A DNA stretch of 64,000 nucleotides from a bacterium (GCA_030149525.1 JASBRJ010000363.1:1-64000); one strand, 5' to 3'; shown: positions 40,552 to 49,809, counted from the stretch's first letter. Numbers and translations are program-made. Notes: generated by a model not told the origin, from the letters alone.

Positions 40552-43500
40552 ACGCAGAGTTGCTAGACCGCTTCCCTTCGACCCCATCCTCCGAAGCTGG
40601 TTATGTCATGGCCGCTCTGGTATTGGCGGAGACGGTGGGCACACGAGATTTCGAAGTTTCCTCCAGCAGCAACGAAGTCATCATCGACTTTTCCTACTAC
40701 GACTTCAACAAGGAATTGGCGACCGGCGTTTTTATGTCGGATCAGAGCAGGTTTTCGGAGGCTGAGCAAGCTCTCATCAGAGCTCTCAGGGCCGCACTTG
40801 TCACCGGGGCGCCGAGGGTTGATTTCGAAACCTGGAATGGCAATTCAGGCATTCGGATGAAGCTCGCAGCCGACAGTGCCAAGGATGAAGATATCTCCAA
40901 AGCACCTTGGAAAGACGGCCATTCAGGGTGTCGAATCAGCGTCCGATTCCGGACCGGCCTGGGAAGAAAGCTCTTCGGTGGTGGTAAAGAAAGCCGGCCG
41001 GAGTTGAAGAAAGCTTTTGCCGAACGATGCCTCTATTCGGGTCATCCCGTCACGTTCGACGGAAGTAAGATAAATCAAGCCTACGAGTTAGGCGAGGGCC
41101 TCTTGTCCATCGAGCTCAAACCCGAGGGCTCTCCGCAGCCGGTGCCTCCGAAGATTCACTATTCCGCAGAGATTGAGAAAGAGCGCCGGAGTTCAGGGAA
41201 CTACTATTGCAAGTTTCTTTTTGGGAGCGAGGCGGAAAGCCATACTCTCGTTTGTCGGGGAGTGACCTTTCCTATCGAGATACCTCTTGCCGAGGAATTG
41301 GGCTTCAGCGGTCTGGTGATCGCCGATCATTTGACCATTGATGGAAAACTGGAAGCTCTTGTGGAGGACACCAAACTCGACGATCTGCTCAACGATGTTG
41401 AGAACGATCTGCTGGCTGTGGCCGGCGAGTTGGTCGAGGTTATCGACGAGTTAGAGGACGAGGACGTAAGCGTTATCCTGGAAGCCCTCGATCTGGTGGT
41501 AGAGACACACCGATCTTCCGGCGACAACGAAGAGGCTCTCGATGTGCTGAAAAGGCTGGTGGAGGTTGAAAACATTCCTGACGATGTTCGGGCCGCCCAC
41601 CTCACTCAAATGGCCCGAACCTTCGAGCGAGACGAACAGGATGAAATAAGCTTCGAATATTATAGCCGAGCTCTCGACTACTGGGGCAAGATTCCTACGG
41701 AGGAACAAGACCTGGAGCTTGTGGCCACGGCACTTCTGGGTGCTGCTCGTCTGATGAGCTACCATGACAGCGAACCCGAGACCTCCATGCACTATACCAG
41801 AAACGCATTGGAACTCAGGCGCTCTGTTGGGGAAGAGGACGATCTCGAGAAAGGCGAGGCCGCCGAGCTTCTAGCCAACCTTTATCTCAAGCACCGCAAG
41901 TATCCCCACCCCGAGTATCTGGAGGTGGAAGCTCTTCTTCAGGAAGCGCTCCACTCTTTCGAGGTGAACTACGGTCAGACTCATGACAAAGTGGCCGGCA
42001 TTCTTACCGATCTGGGTAAGTTTTGTCAGGAACGGGGCGCCCTGGAGGACGCCGAGTCCCACTTTCTGAGAGCGCTTGCCATCAAAGAGAAACTCTTCGG
42101 AAGTAAAGACGAATCGGTTGGCGAGCTGTTTGACCGATTGGGCGCTCTCTTTGAGGCCGGTGGTGACATTCGCAAGTCCGGCCAATACTATCAGCGAGCT
42201 CTGGAAGTTCGGGAGCACGCTCTGGGTAAAGATGACCAGGAGGTGAGTCAGCGCCTCAACGACCTGGTCATCCTCTATAGAGTTTACGGTCACTTCGACA
42301 AAGCCGAGCCGCTTTTTCTCAGGCTTCTCAACCTGGATGAAGACGGCGGAGGCGATGAATCGGAAGTGGAGCCGGCGGATCTATGCTCGTTGGCCCTCTT
42401 TTATCAGGTTCAGAAAAAGTATGACAAGTGCGAGCGTCTCTATTCTAAAGCGTTGGCCTCTTTGGAGGTCAAGCACGGTGAGACGGCTCACTCTGAAACG
42501 GCCTGGGTCCACGGGTTGTTCGGTCAGTTCTATGATCAACAATATCTCTTCAAGAAAGCCGAGAGTCATCTTCTCAAGGCGTTGAGCATGACGGAAGAGC
42601 TTTTAGGGGAAGATCATCCCGACCTTATTATCTATCTTGATGCTCTGGCCAGGCACTACCGCTTGCAGCAACGTTACAAAGAGGCTATGCCGTGGGCAGA
42701 GCGATCTCTTGCTGTGGCCGAACAGTTCTATGGGACTCAACACCCTTATCTCGCCACCGCCCTCAATAGTTTCGGAGAGCTTCTCACCAAGTCAGGCCAG
42801 GCCGACGGTGCCGGTCCTATCTACCTTGCCGCCTACGAGATTCAGCAAGCCAGCGCCGATATGGTCTTGACGAAAGAGGTTCCTGAACCGGAGAAGTCCC
42901 GTCTTTCCGTGGTTCGCGCCGAGGCTGAGAAGCTACATCATCAGGCGATCCGCTTTGCCAAAGAATACGGTTCCTTCGCCGAGGCGGAGTCTCTTTACTT
43001 GCGTGCTCTCTTCATGCGCGAGCAGAATCTCGGGGCGGATCATCCCGACAATGCACGGACTCTCGGCTTATTAGCCGACCTCTATCGAAATCATCGACGT
43101 TATGAAGGCGCAGAGACCCTCTATCGACGGTCCCTGGAATTGCGAAAGAGCAATCTGGGTGAGGGACATCCGGATTGTTGCTTGAGCCTGGCCGAACTGA
43201 CCCAGGTGCTCATGCTGCAACAGGAGTTTGAGAAAGCTAAGCCACTGTTAGAAGAATGGCTGACCATCGTGGAGCGAACCCTTGGGAAAAATCACGCCGA
43301 GCGGGCCGAGGTTCTAGTTCGGGCCGGTCAGGTGTGCGAGGCTTTAGGCAGTGGAGACAAGGCTATGGAGTTGCTCCAGCAGGCGGTCAACATCCGCCAC
43401 TCCGTCTTCGGCACGGAGCACCCTACATTCGCCGTCACTCTCGCCGAGTTGCTCAGACTGGAAGACAAGCCCGAGCAGGCTTCCGAACTCTACGATTTCG

Positions 43501-43676
43501 TGGTGGTGTCGTTGGAGAAAAACTTGGGCGACGACGACCCGTTGCTCATCCCCATCTTCGAGAACTACAGCAAGGTTCTCACCGCCATAAACGAACACGA
43601 GAAAGCCGCTGTTTTTGAGACTCGAGCCATGGTGATGAGGGTTGAGCACGGACTCGATTTCGGTTCCGTGGAATAA
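40548..43676 (+). CDS. Large kinesin-light-chain-type TPR protein
   Basis: The 1042-residue protein starts at TTG 40548, inside the preceding stop (TTGA). From about residue 295 to the end it is a series of TPR_10/12-type repeats of ~42 residues, for example YEGAETLYRRSLELRKSNLGEGHPD and AMELLQQAVNIRHSVFGTEHPTF. The first ~260 residues form an unusual domain: LAETVGTRDFEVSSSSNEVIIDFSYYDF near the start, then GHSGCRISVRFRTGLG and LFGGGKESRPELKKAFAERCLYSGHPVTF. That resembles the region after a GHKL ATPase core but has no clear ATP-binding motifs. There is no signal peptide. It is probably a protein-binding scaffold. Confidence 0.75.
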   Translation: MNAELLDRFPSTPSSEAGYVMAALVLAETVGTRDFEVSSSSNEVIIDFSYYDFNKELATGVFMSDQSRFSEAEQALIRALRAALVTGAPRVDFETWNGNSGIRMKLAADSAKDEDISKAPWKDGHSGCRISVRFRTGLGRKLFGGGKESRPELKKAFAERCLYSGHPVTFDGSKINQAYELGEGLLSIELKPEGSPQPVPPKIHYSAEIEKERRSSGNYYCKFLFGSEAESHTLVCRGVTFPIEIPLAEELGFSGLVIADHLTIDGKLEALVEDTKLDDLLNDVENDLLAVAGELVEVIDELEDEDVSVILEALDLVVETHRSSGDNEEALDVLKRLVEVENIPDDVRAAHLTQMARTFERDEQDEISFEYYSRALDYWGKIPTEEQDLELVATALLGAARLMSYHDSEPETSMHYTRNALELRRSVGEEDDLEKGEAAELLANLYLKHRKYPHPEYLEVEALLQEALHSFEVNYGQTHDKVAGILTDLGKFCQERGALEDAESHFLRALAIKEKLFGSKDESVGELFDRLGALFEAGGDIRKSGQYYQRALEVREHALGKDDQEVSQRLNDLVILYRVYGHFDKAEPLFLRLLNLDEDGGGDESEVEPADLCSLALFYQVQKKYDKCERLYSKALASLEVKHGETAHSETAWVHGLFGQFYDQQYLFKKAESHLLKALSMTEELLGEDHPDLIIYLDALARHYRLQQRYKEAMPWAERSLAVAEQFYGTQHPYLATALNSFGELLTKSGQADGAGPIYLAAYEIQQASADMVLTKEVPEPEKSRLSVVRAEAEKLHHQAIRFAKEYGSFAEAESLYLRALFMREQNLGADHPDNARTLGLLADLYRNHRRYEGAETLYRRSLELRKSNLGEGHPDCCLSLAELTQVLMLQQEFEKAKPLLEEWLTIVERTLGKNHAERAEVLVRAGQVCEALGSGDKAMELLQQAVNIRHSVFGTEHPTFAVTLAELLRLEDKPEQASELYDFVVVSLEKNLGDDDPLLIPIFENYSKVLTAINEHEKAAVFETRAMVMRVEHGLDFGSVE

Positions 43677-43706
43677 AATTTCATCTAATGCTACACTATA
43701 GAACGT

Positions 43707-44849
43707 ATGGATAGTAGTAGCTCCCAATCCGCTGCCCTAACGAGCAAGCTCACCGACGAACCGAGCCCGCAAGCGCAGGCGCCAACCACCCCTCCCATCG
43801 ATGGAGACTGCCTGGAACACCCGGAACGGACAGCCGAAGTCGAGACGATTCCTGAAGGAGGACTGGCCGGCATTCGAGCCGCCCGGGCAGCCGAAGATCG
43901 TCTGGTGGCCCGGGGATTGACCAAGCGCTATCAAGGCACGCTGGCCCTCTCCGATGTCTCTTTAACCCTCAAAAAGGGAGAGATTTTCGGGCTCATGGGC
44001 CCCAATGGAGCGGGGAAAACAACTTTGCTTCGCATTCTGGCCACGCTCACCAAACCCGACTCAGGAGAGTTTCAACTGGAGGGGATACCTCACAGCAACG
44101 CCCGAGAAGTGCGAAGACGTATCGGATTCACCAACGACGTGCTCGGGGTGTACGACGACATGTTGGTCGGGGAGTACCTGGAGTTCTTTGCTCGCGCCAG
44201 CGGTGTGGAGATCGATCTGGTCCCCTACGCCGTGGATGAAACCTTGAAGCTCGTAGATCTTTTGTCTATGAAAGACCAACCCGTAGACGGCCTGTCCCGA
44301 GGGATGAAGCAACGTCTAGCCTTCTCCAGAGCCATCATCGCCAAGCCGACTCTCCTTCTGTTGGATGAGCCGGCCTCGGGTCTCGACCCTCTGGCTCGGC
44401 TGGAGCTCAAAGAGCTGTTGCTTCGGTTGGCCAAAGCCGGCACCACAGTTGTTCTCTCTTCTCATGTGTTGGAAGATCTGGCCGAAGTCAGTCATCGAAT
44501 CGGAGTCTTGAGAAACGGGATTCTCATCCGCACTGCCGAAACGAAAGAGTTAGTGAAAGAAGAGGGAAGTCGCAGACTCCGCCTTCAGGTCGCCGAGAGG
44601 GGGCAGGAACTTTTCGAGTTTCTGCAGGTTAGAAACGATGTTTCAAGCCTCCGCTGGGACGATCAGGACCTGGTCTTTCGTTGGGTCCATCCCGAGACGG
44701 GCGGAGCACATCCGGGGGATCCTTCTGAATTCCTGGTGGAAGTTGTGACAGCCGGATTCAAAATCCGTTCCTTCGTGGAAGAAAAAGCTAGTTTGGAGAA
44801 CGCATATTTGCATATCGCCGAGCACAACAAAGGAAAGGTCGTGGCATGA
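43707..44849 (+). CDS. ABC transporter ATP-binding protein (NatA-like)
   Basis: The 380-residue protein has a ~65-residue Pro/Ser-rich N-terminal extension before the ATPase. Motifs: Walker A GLMGPNGAGKTTLLRILATL, signature DGLSRGMKQRLAFSRA, Walker B TLLLLDEPASGLDPLARLEL and switch His in VVLSSHVLEDLAEVSHR. The C-terminal ~90 residues form a DUF4162-like domain as in NatA/CcmA-type exporters. It pairs with the large permease encoded next (overlap of four bases). An extended -10-like TGCTACACT at 43689-43697 lies ten bases before the ATG. The substrate is unknown. Confidence 0.9.
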   Translation: MDSSSSQSAALTSKLTDEPSPQAQAPTTPPIDGDCLEHPERTAEVETIPEGGLAGIRAARAAEDRLVARGLTKRYQGTLALSDVSLTLKKGEIFGLMGPNGAGKTTLLRILATLTKPDSGEFQLEGIPHSNAREVRRRIGFTNDVLGVYDDMLVGEYLEFFARASGVEIDLVPYAVDETLKLVDLLSMKDQPVDGLSRGMKQRLAFSRAIIAKPTLLLLDEPASGLDPLARLELKELLLRLAKAGTTVVLSSHVLEDLAEVSHRIGVLRNGILIRTAETKELVKEEGSRRLRLQVAERGQELFEFLQVRNDVSSLRWDDQDLVFRWVHPETGGAHPGDPSEFLVEVVTAGFKIRSFVEEKASLENAYLHIAEHNKGKVVA

Positions 44850-46897
44850 CATCGAGTAACACCAGCAACAAACATCGACTGACAGGGCGAAATTTTATCG
44901 CCCTCTCGGCAGTGGGTGTCCTATTTACTTGGACTCTTCTCTGCTTTTGTTCATTCTTACCGTTCGTGCTTCTGCTGAGCTTTCTGTTCAATGCGCTGTA
45001 CCTGGGGTCGAGTCTCTTTTCGGCCCTGGCTCAGGAGCGCGAGAAGAGAACCATCGATGCTCTCCGGCTCACCCAATTGAGTTCGCTAGATATCCTGACT
45101 TACAAGGCTCATTCAGAACTGAAGGCTTGGAAGCTAGGAAATCTGGCCTTTCTCTCGTTGGCAGCCCTGGGCGCCATTTGGTCCACCAGTCCCTTCTTGT
45201 GGGCTGTTGGGGGCGCTGCGGCGCTCGCTGCCGGTGGCCTTCTCTCTATCGCCCTGGCTCTGGCCGTCTCCACTCGATGCGAGACGACCTCATCTGCCGT
45301 TGTGAGCGGATGGGTGAGCAAAGGGGTTTGGCTCGTGGGGCTCCCGGTCCTGGACTACGTGGTGGAGGCCGTTCTTGTTCTCAGCAAAGAGTTGAACTTC
45401 TTCTCCTATCTGGATCCGGCCTGGATCTTCAGATACGTGATTAACGGTCTCTTTTTTGAAACGAGCGGCTGGTCTTTGGGTGGATTGCTGCTGGGTGCCG
45501 TTGCCATGGCTGCGGTGGCCTTCGGTCTGCTCATCCATAGCAGTCGCCTGATAGATTCCAGTTTCGAGTCGGCTGCCACTCTGGAAGACCGCTCGCGCCA
45601 CACGGCCTACAGCAAGAGCTTTCTCTTCGGCTTGCACAAGAACCCTTTCATGGTTCGTGAGATGGCCTGGCAGATGCGCACAGGTGCCGGTGCTTGGCCT
45701 GGGTACGCCGTTTTCCTAACCCTTTTCCTGGCTCCTTTCCTTTACGGACTGGCTCAGCAGCAAAAAGCCGGTCAGAGAACTCAATATCGAGTAGTGCGCC
45801 AGAATGTCTCTCAAACAGCCGTGTCTGAGGCGAGAGGTCAGCGGCCCTCCTCTCACACCCGTGGATACTACAACCAAGAGGAAGTCTATCGAAGCGATGA
45901 GCGACACTGTGGAACCGCTAGTGTCGGTCAAACCGACGTTCGATACCATAATGGGTTGTGTCTCTCAAGAATGATGGGTCTGCCTGTTCCTACCAAACTC
46001 AGCGCTCACTATTCCGGTCGCGGCACTGTCCGACCGGGAGAGCGCATCGTCGTGCAGAGCGACGGAAAGGTGCAACGGGTTTCCGAGACAGCCGCACAGA
46101 ACCTGAAGGCTCGATCCGATCAGACCGACTCGGCCGACTACCACAGCTACAGAAGCCGTAGCCAACTGCAGATGGAACTGGATAGAGGTTTGCTGACCGG
46201 GTTGGTGCTGACTCTACTCTATCTCTTCGTCCGAGGCGGAGCCTTTATGTCCGGCGCCGTCACAGGGGAGAAAGAGAGACGAGCTTGGGATCAGATAGCG
46301 CTGACCGGGGTGAGTCCGGAGGATTACCTTTTCGGCAAGTTGGCCGGAGTTCTCTACTTTCCGCTCAAGCAACTCCTCCTCACATCACCTGTCTTAATCC
46401 TGTTTGGGCTCTACGGTGGTGTCTCGTTGCTAGAGGTCGTTCTCATCGTTCCGATGCTGGTGGCGAGCTTTCTGGCTGCGGCCTGTATAGGACTCCTGAG
46501 TTCTTCCACCCAAGAGACCTCTCACCAGGCTCAAGGTAAAGCGTTGATCGCCGCCGGAGCGATTCTGGCTGCGCCTCTGCTGCCCGGGGGATTTTTGCTG
46601 GCAGGCTTGCTTACCTTCGCTTTCCTGGGCGGGACAGCCCTGGAAGCCGGTGAGAAAACCTTATCAGCGGCTGGAGTGACGCTCTGGATGGTCCTTTGTG
46701 GGACTGCGGCAAGCCCTTTGGCTGCAGCGATGCAAGCCTGTCGTTACGACGGGATCGGTCCGCTGGGTTTGATAGCCGGTAGCGCACCCCCACTAGTCTT
46801 CTTGCTCCTGGGCACTCTGAGCATGAGTGCTGTCGCCTACGGTGCCTTTAAGCTCGCTGTTCGCGGTTTGGAGCAAGGTGGTTCCGTTCGGGTTTAA
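44846..46897 (+). CDS. ABC transporter permease with large extracytoplasmic insert
   Basis: The 683-residue membrane protein starts at ATG 44846 (ATGA overlap with the ATPase gene). The first half has about six helices (FIALSAVGVLFTWTLLCFCSFLPFVLLLS... FGLLIHSSRL). A long polar region (~295-440) rich in Ser, Arg, Tyr and Gln follows, and then about six C-terminal helices (GLVLTLLYLFVRGGAFMSGAVTGEKERRAWDQIALTGVSPEDYLFGK). The segment A-x-E-R-E-K-R-T-I-D-A-L-R-L-T is typical of ABC-2-type exporters. With the ATPase it forms a two-gene exporter of NatAB type. A terminator follows at 46917-46949. Confidence 0.85.
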   Translation: MTSSNTSNKHRLTGRNFIALSAVGVLFTWTLLCFCSFLPFVLLLSFLFNALYLGSSLFSALAQEREKRTIDALRLTQLSSLDILTYKAHSELKAWKLGNLAFLSLAALGAIWSTSPFLWAVGGAAALAAGGLLSIALALAVSTRCETTSSAVVSGWVSKGVWLVGLPVLDYVVEAVLVLSKELNFFSYLDPAWIFRYVINGLFFETSGWSLGGLLLGAVAMAAVAFGLLIHSSRLIDSSFESAATLEDRSRHTAYSKSFLFGLHKNPFMVREMAWQMRTGAGAWPGYAVFLTLFLAPFLYGLAQQQKAGQRTQYRVVRQNVSQTAVSEARGQRPSSHTRGYYNQEEVYRSDERHCGTASVGQTDVRYHNGLCLSRMMGLPVPTKLSAHYSGRGTVRPGERIVVQSDGKVQRVSETAAQNLKARSDQTDSADYHSYRSRSQLQMELDRGLLTGLVLTLLYLFVRGGAFMSGAVTGEKERRAWDQIALTGVSPEDYLFGKLAGVLYFPLKQLLLTSPVLILFGLYGGVSLLEVVLIVPMLVASFLAAACIGLLSSSTQETSHQAQGKALIAAGAILAAPLLPGGFLLAGLLTFAFLGGTALEAGEKTLSAAGVTLWMVLCGTAASPLAAAMQACRYDGIGPLGLIAGSAPPLVFLLLGTLSMSAVAYGAFKLAVRGLEQGGSVRV

Positions 46898-46916
46898 TCC
46901 GCTCCCGCCGAAAGTC

Positions 46917-46949
46917 AAAAAAGGCCCGGTCATTGCCGGGCCTTTTTTT
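46917..46949. terminator. Bidirectional intrinsic terminator
   Basis: The stem AAGGCCCGG (46921-46929) and CCGGGCCTT (46936-46944) pair around TCATTG, with A and T runs on the two sides. It serves the ABC exporter on the plus strand and the convergent amidase gene on the minus strand. Confidence 0.9.
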
Positions 46950-48399
46950 ATCGCTCCGAAGCTTGCGCTTCCAGGTAATTTCTCAGTCCTTCCACCACTC
47001 CCGACGAAGCCTTCTCGGGGTAATCCGGTTGGGAGAGCACAGATTTCTCCAGGACTGGGTTGGAGAGATACTGAAACTCCATCAGTACGGCCGGGGAGTG
47101 AGTTTGTCGAATAACGTAAAAGGAACGCCACCGAAAGCTCCGGCTTTCTTCCCCGATGGCGTCGGCGATGGGATCGGCTAAATGACGGGCCAGGCTTTGG
47201 CTATGGGGCTGATACCAGTAGATGTCGGTGCCGTGATAGATCTTGCCCTGCTCCACCGAGGGTCTCGCGTTGTGGTGGACACTCAGAAAAAGCTGAGAGC
47301 CTCTCTTGATGGAGTGGTCAATACGAGATTGTAACTCGTCTCCCGCACCGGCACTCTCGGGCAAGACCGCCTTATCTGTCAGTCGAGTCATGGTGACCTC
47401 GGCACCCAATTGCCGGAGCTTTTCCGCCAGAGCTTCGGCCACTCTGAGATTCAGAACTTTCTCCTCCAAACCGAGATGCCCCACCGTGCCCCGGTCCTCC
47501 AGGCCGCCGTGTCCCGCATCCACCGTGATTTTCAGCCCTTCCAGCGAGGCGGGGAGTGGTTTTCGTAAGCGGAGGGTCAACTCGCCCGTCTCCAGTTCGG
47601 GTATGATCTGGTAGCCATATTTGATACCCTCATTGATCTCCACAATCACGCCTTGGGGTTGGGCACAGGGTCTCAGCAGAATGGGGCCGAGGAAGGTGGC
47701 GACACCGCTGGGGCGGCGGATATCGAAGTTTGTTTGCAGGGTATCGTAGAGGTGGAACTGGAGGGCTTGTCCTGTCTGGATGGCCTGAATCTCCGGGCTG
47801 CGGGTCATCTCTAGCTTCAGTAAGGCATCGCCGTTGGGAGCTTGCTCCACTCGAATGCGCTTGAGGCGGTTAGGAGGGAGAAAGGCGGCCATGTCTGTCT
47901 CGGACAAGGGAGATTTGCGTCCGTCGACCCAGGTTTGCGAGGCCCGAAGCCGATACCAGCCTCCTCGTATGCCGTCCAGGGCTACATGTTGGCCGGGGTA
48001 AAGGGGGGTGAGCCGATCATAATCGGGATGTGGCCCCTGTCGGGTCACCATTTCGCTGGTGACCCTCAGCTGGCCGCAGTGGGAACTTGCCTGGAGGGTG
48101 CCCAGGCGACGACGCAACCCGGTCCCGGCGTCTACCAGAAAAAGTGAGCGTTTGGTGTCCTGGGGAACGGAAAGAGCCGTCTGATAGTTGCCGGGAGAGA
48201 CTTCGACCAGGCGGTGGGTCACCGTTTCTCCGCTCAGCTTGAGGAACGGTTGATGGGCTTGAGGACCCTTAAGGCGAAAAAGCACGGACTCCCCGCTTCG
48301 GCCCACAACCGGCATTTCGGGCTCCAGAAGCTCCCAGGACTCAGCTAGAGTCGGAAAGGAAAGAGCGAGGAGGAGGAGCAAGGTCTTGAGAGGCTTCAC
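46948..48399 (-). CDS. N-acetylmuramoyl-L-alanine amidase (AmiC/Amidase_3 type)
   Basis: The 483-residue protein has a signal peptide (LKTLLLLLALSFPTLA). An N-terminal AMIN-like and SH3-like region (~20-300) is followed by the zinc amidase domain. Ligand motifs: ITVDAGHGGLEDRGTVG (His), LEEKVLNLRVAEALAEKL (Glu), FLSVHHNARP (His) and AVLMEFQYLSNP (catalytic Glu). It cuts the bond between MurNAc and the stem peptide in the periplasm, for cell separation or remodelling. The ATG overlaps the diguanylate-cyclase stop by four bases (ATGA), so the two are one minus-strand operon. Confidence 0.92.
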   Translation of the reverse strand: MKPLKTLLLLLALSFPTLAESWELLEPEMPVVGRSGESVLFRLKGPQAHQPFLKLSGETVTHRLVEVSPGNYQTALSVPQDTKRSLFLVDAGTGLRRRLGTLQASSHCGQLRVTSEMVTRQGPHPDYDRLTPLYPGQHVALDGIRGGWYRLRASQTWVDGRKSPLSETDMAAFLPPNRLKRIRVEQAPNGDALLKLEMTRSPEIQAIQTGQALQFHLYDTLQTNFDIRRPSGVATFLGPILLRPCAQPQGVIVEINEGIKYGYQIIPELETGELTLRLRKPLPASLEGLKITVDAGHGGLEDRGTVGHLGLEEKVLNLRVAEALAEKLRQLGAEVTMTRLTDKAVLPESAGAGDELQSRIDHSIKRGSQLFLSVHHNARPSVEQGKIYHGTDIYWYQPHSQSLARHLADPIADAIGEESRSFRWRSFYVIRQTHSPAVLMEFQYLSNPVLEKSVLSQPDYPEKASSGVVEGLRNYLEAQASER

Positions 48400-49499
48400 G
48401 AGTCGGCCACCGTCCTGTTCCGCCCTTCATTCTTGGCCCGGTAGAGAGCTTTGTCGGCTCTCTCGATGAGGGCCTTGATGTCTTCCTCGCCGTCGAAGGT
48501 GGCCACGCCGATACTCACCGTTATGGTCTTTTCGGTCCCGTCGCTGAGCTGGAAATCCTGCTTGGATATCGATCGGCGCATCCTCTCGGCCTGGGAGAGC
48601 GCTTTCGATGCGTCTGTTTCAGGGAAGACCACCAGAAATTCCTCACCTCCGTAGCGACCGATACTGTCGTAAGACCTCACATTGTCTCGCAGCCGTCGAC
48701 AAAATTCGGTCAGAACCTTATCCCCGCTCTGATGTCCAAATTCGTCGTTAACGCTCTTGAAGTGATCGAGATCGAGGAGGCAGATGCTGAGGTGGTTGCC
48801 GGTCCTTCTGGCCCGTTCCAACTCGCGACCCAGAAGATCGAAAATCGCTCCTCTGTTCCAGACGTTGGTAAGGGGATCGATGAAAGCCCTCACTCGAAGG
48901 CGTTCCAGTTGAGAAATCAGCTCTCTTTGGGTCCTATTAGTCCGGAAAAGAGTCATTTGGTCTTCCACCAGAGCGGCGAAGTCTGCCAGGCTCTCTAGAT
49001 CTCTTCGGCTGAAGCGACGTGGTTTGTGGTCCATGATGCAGAAAGCACCGACGGCGTGACCGTCCTGACTGAGAAGAGGAACACCCGCGTAGAAGTGCAG
49101 GTCAAGCCGATCCACCAATCCTCGATACAGAGAGCTCCGGGCTTCTTTGGAAAGATCCGCCACCACAAAAGGAGATTTCTCCATGACGACCTTGTTGCAG
49201 GGAGTTTTCTGTCGTTCTCCACCGTCACGGTTCTTGAGGCCCTCTTGGGCCACATAGAAGGCTCTTTCCTTGTCGATCAGGGTGACCGCACAGATTCCGG
49301 CTCGAAAATGTTGCCGAGCGAGACGGGTGATTCTGTGAAATCTTTCTTCCTCCGGTTGATCGAGTAAATTGAGAGACTGCACAGCTTTAAGCCGTTCTAG
49401 CTCGTCGAAGTCAGACTTTTTCATGGCCCTTTCGGTTCCGTCGCAGCGGAAATAGACCTGCCCTCCTATTGACAATTTCGCCTCATGTAGTGTAGACAC
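48396..49499 (-). CDS. GAF-GGDEF diguanylate cyclase
   Basis: The frame encodes 367 residues from GTG 49499; ATG 49424 (342 residues, MKKSDFDEL) is the more likely start because a TACACT -10-like element sits at 49494-49489. The GAF domain (~50-180) has LARQHFRAGICAVTLIDKERAF and HFYAGVPLLSQDGHAVGAFCIMD. A GGDEF domain follows with DPLTNVWNRGAIFDLL, LLDLDHFKSVNDEFGHQSGD, active site RYGGEEFLVVFP and ISIGVA-like SIGVATFDG. It makes cyclic di-GMP. No RxxD I-site is evident before GGEEF. Its stop overlaps the amidase ATG. Confidence 0.88.
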   Translation of the reverse strand: MSTLHEAKLSIGGQVYFRCDGTERAMKKSDFDELERLKAVQSLNLLDQPEEERFHRITRLARQHFRAGICAVTLIDKERAFYVAQEGLKNRDGGERQKTPCNKVVMEKSPFVVADLSKEARSSLYRGLVDRLDLHFYAGVPLLSQDGHAVGAFCIMDHKPRRFSRRDLESLADFAALVEDQMTLFRTNRTQRELISQLERLRVRAFIDPLTNVWNRGAIFDLLGRELERARRTGNHLSICLLDLDHFKSVNDEFGHQSGDKVLTEFCRRLRDNVRSYDSIGRYGGEEFLVVFPETDASKALSQAERMRRSISKQDFQLSDGTEKTITVSIGVATFDGEEDIKALIERADKALYRAKNEGRNRTVADS

Positions 49500-49528
49500 G
49501 GATTACACCATTTGCTACATTCTCTTTG

Positions 49529-49534
49529 GATAAT
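49529..49534 (+). promoter_or_regulatory. -10-like GATAAT before the tRNA cluster
   Basis: GATAAT (49529-49534) ends six bases before the first tRNA base (49541), the right distance for a transcript start at the tRNA. A TTGACA at 49469-49474 is too far away to be its -35. The pairing is weak. Confidence 0.35.
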
Positions 49535-49540
49535 CCAAAC

Positions 49541-49612
49541 GCGGATGTAGCTCAGTGGTAGAGCATCGGCTTCCCAAGCCGGGTGTCGCGAGTTCGACTC
49601 TCGTCTTCCGCT
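49541..49612 (+). tRNA. tRNA-Gly (anticodon CCC)
   Basis: It has a cloverleaf with D arm GCTC/GAGC, anticodon loop TTCCCAA (anticodon CCC, reads GGG) and T arm with loop TTCGACT. The acceptor stem GCGGATG pairs with CTTCCGC except for a U.U mismatch at positions 6:67. The discriminator is T, as usual for glycine. The 3' CCA is not encoded. It is the first of three tRNA genes. Confidence 0.93.
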
Positions 49613-49624
49613 CTTAACGCTTAT

Positions 49625-49698
49625 GGTGACGTGGCCGAGTGGTTAGGCAAAGGTCTGCAAAACCTTGTACAGCAGTTCGATTCTGCTCGTCACCTCCA
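49625..49698 (+). tRNA. tRNA-Cys (anticodon GCA)
   Basis: It has an acceptor stem GGTGACG/CGTCACC, anticodon loop CTGCAAA (anticodon GCA), U73 discriminator and encoded CCA at 49696-49698. It lies 12 bases after the tRNA-Gly gene. Confidence 0.95.
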
Positions 49699-49703
49699 TA
49701 GAT

Positions 49704-49780
49704 GGACGCATAGCTCAGTTGGTTAGAGCGCTACGTTGACATCGTAGAGGTCAGCGGTTCAAATCCGTTTGCGTCCACCA
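49704..49780 (+). tRNA. tRNA-Val (anticodon GAC)
   Basis: It has an acceptor stem GGACGCA/TGCGTCC, anticodon stem-loop CTACG-TTGACAT-CGTAG (anticodon GAC), T arm with GGTTCAAATCC, and encoded CCA at 49778-49780. It ends the Gly-Cys-Val cluster, four bases before the terminator. Confidence 0.95.
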
Positions 49781-49783
49781 GAA

Positions 49784-49809
49784 GAACGCCCCAGGGCGTT
49801 CTTTTTTTT
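49784..49809 (+). terminator. Intrinsic terminator of the tRNA cluster
   Basis: The stem GAACGCC (49784-49790) and GGCGTTC (49795-49801) around CCAG is followed by an eight-base or longer T run. It ends the tRNA operon right after the CCA of tRNA-Val. Confidence 0.93.
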
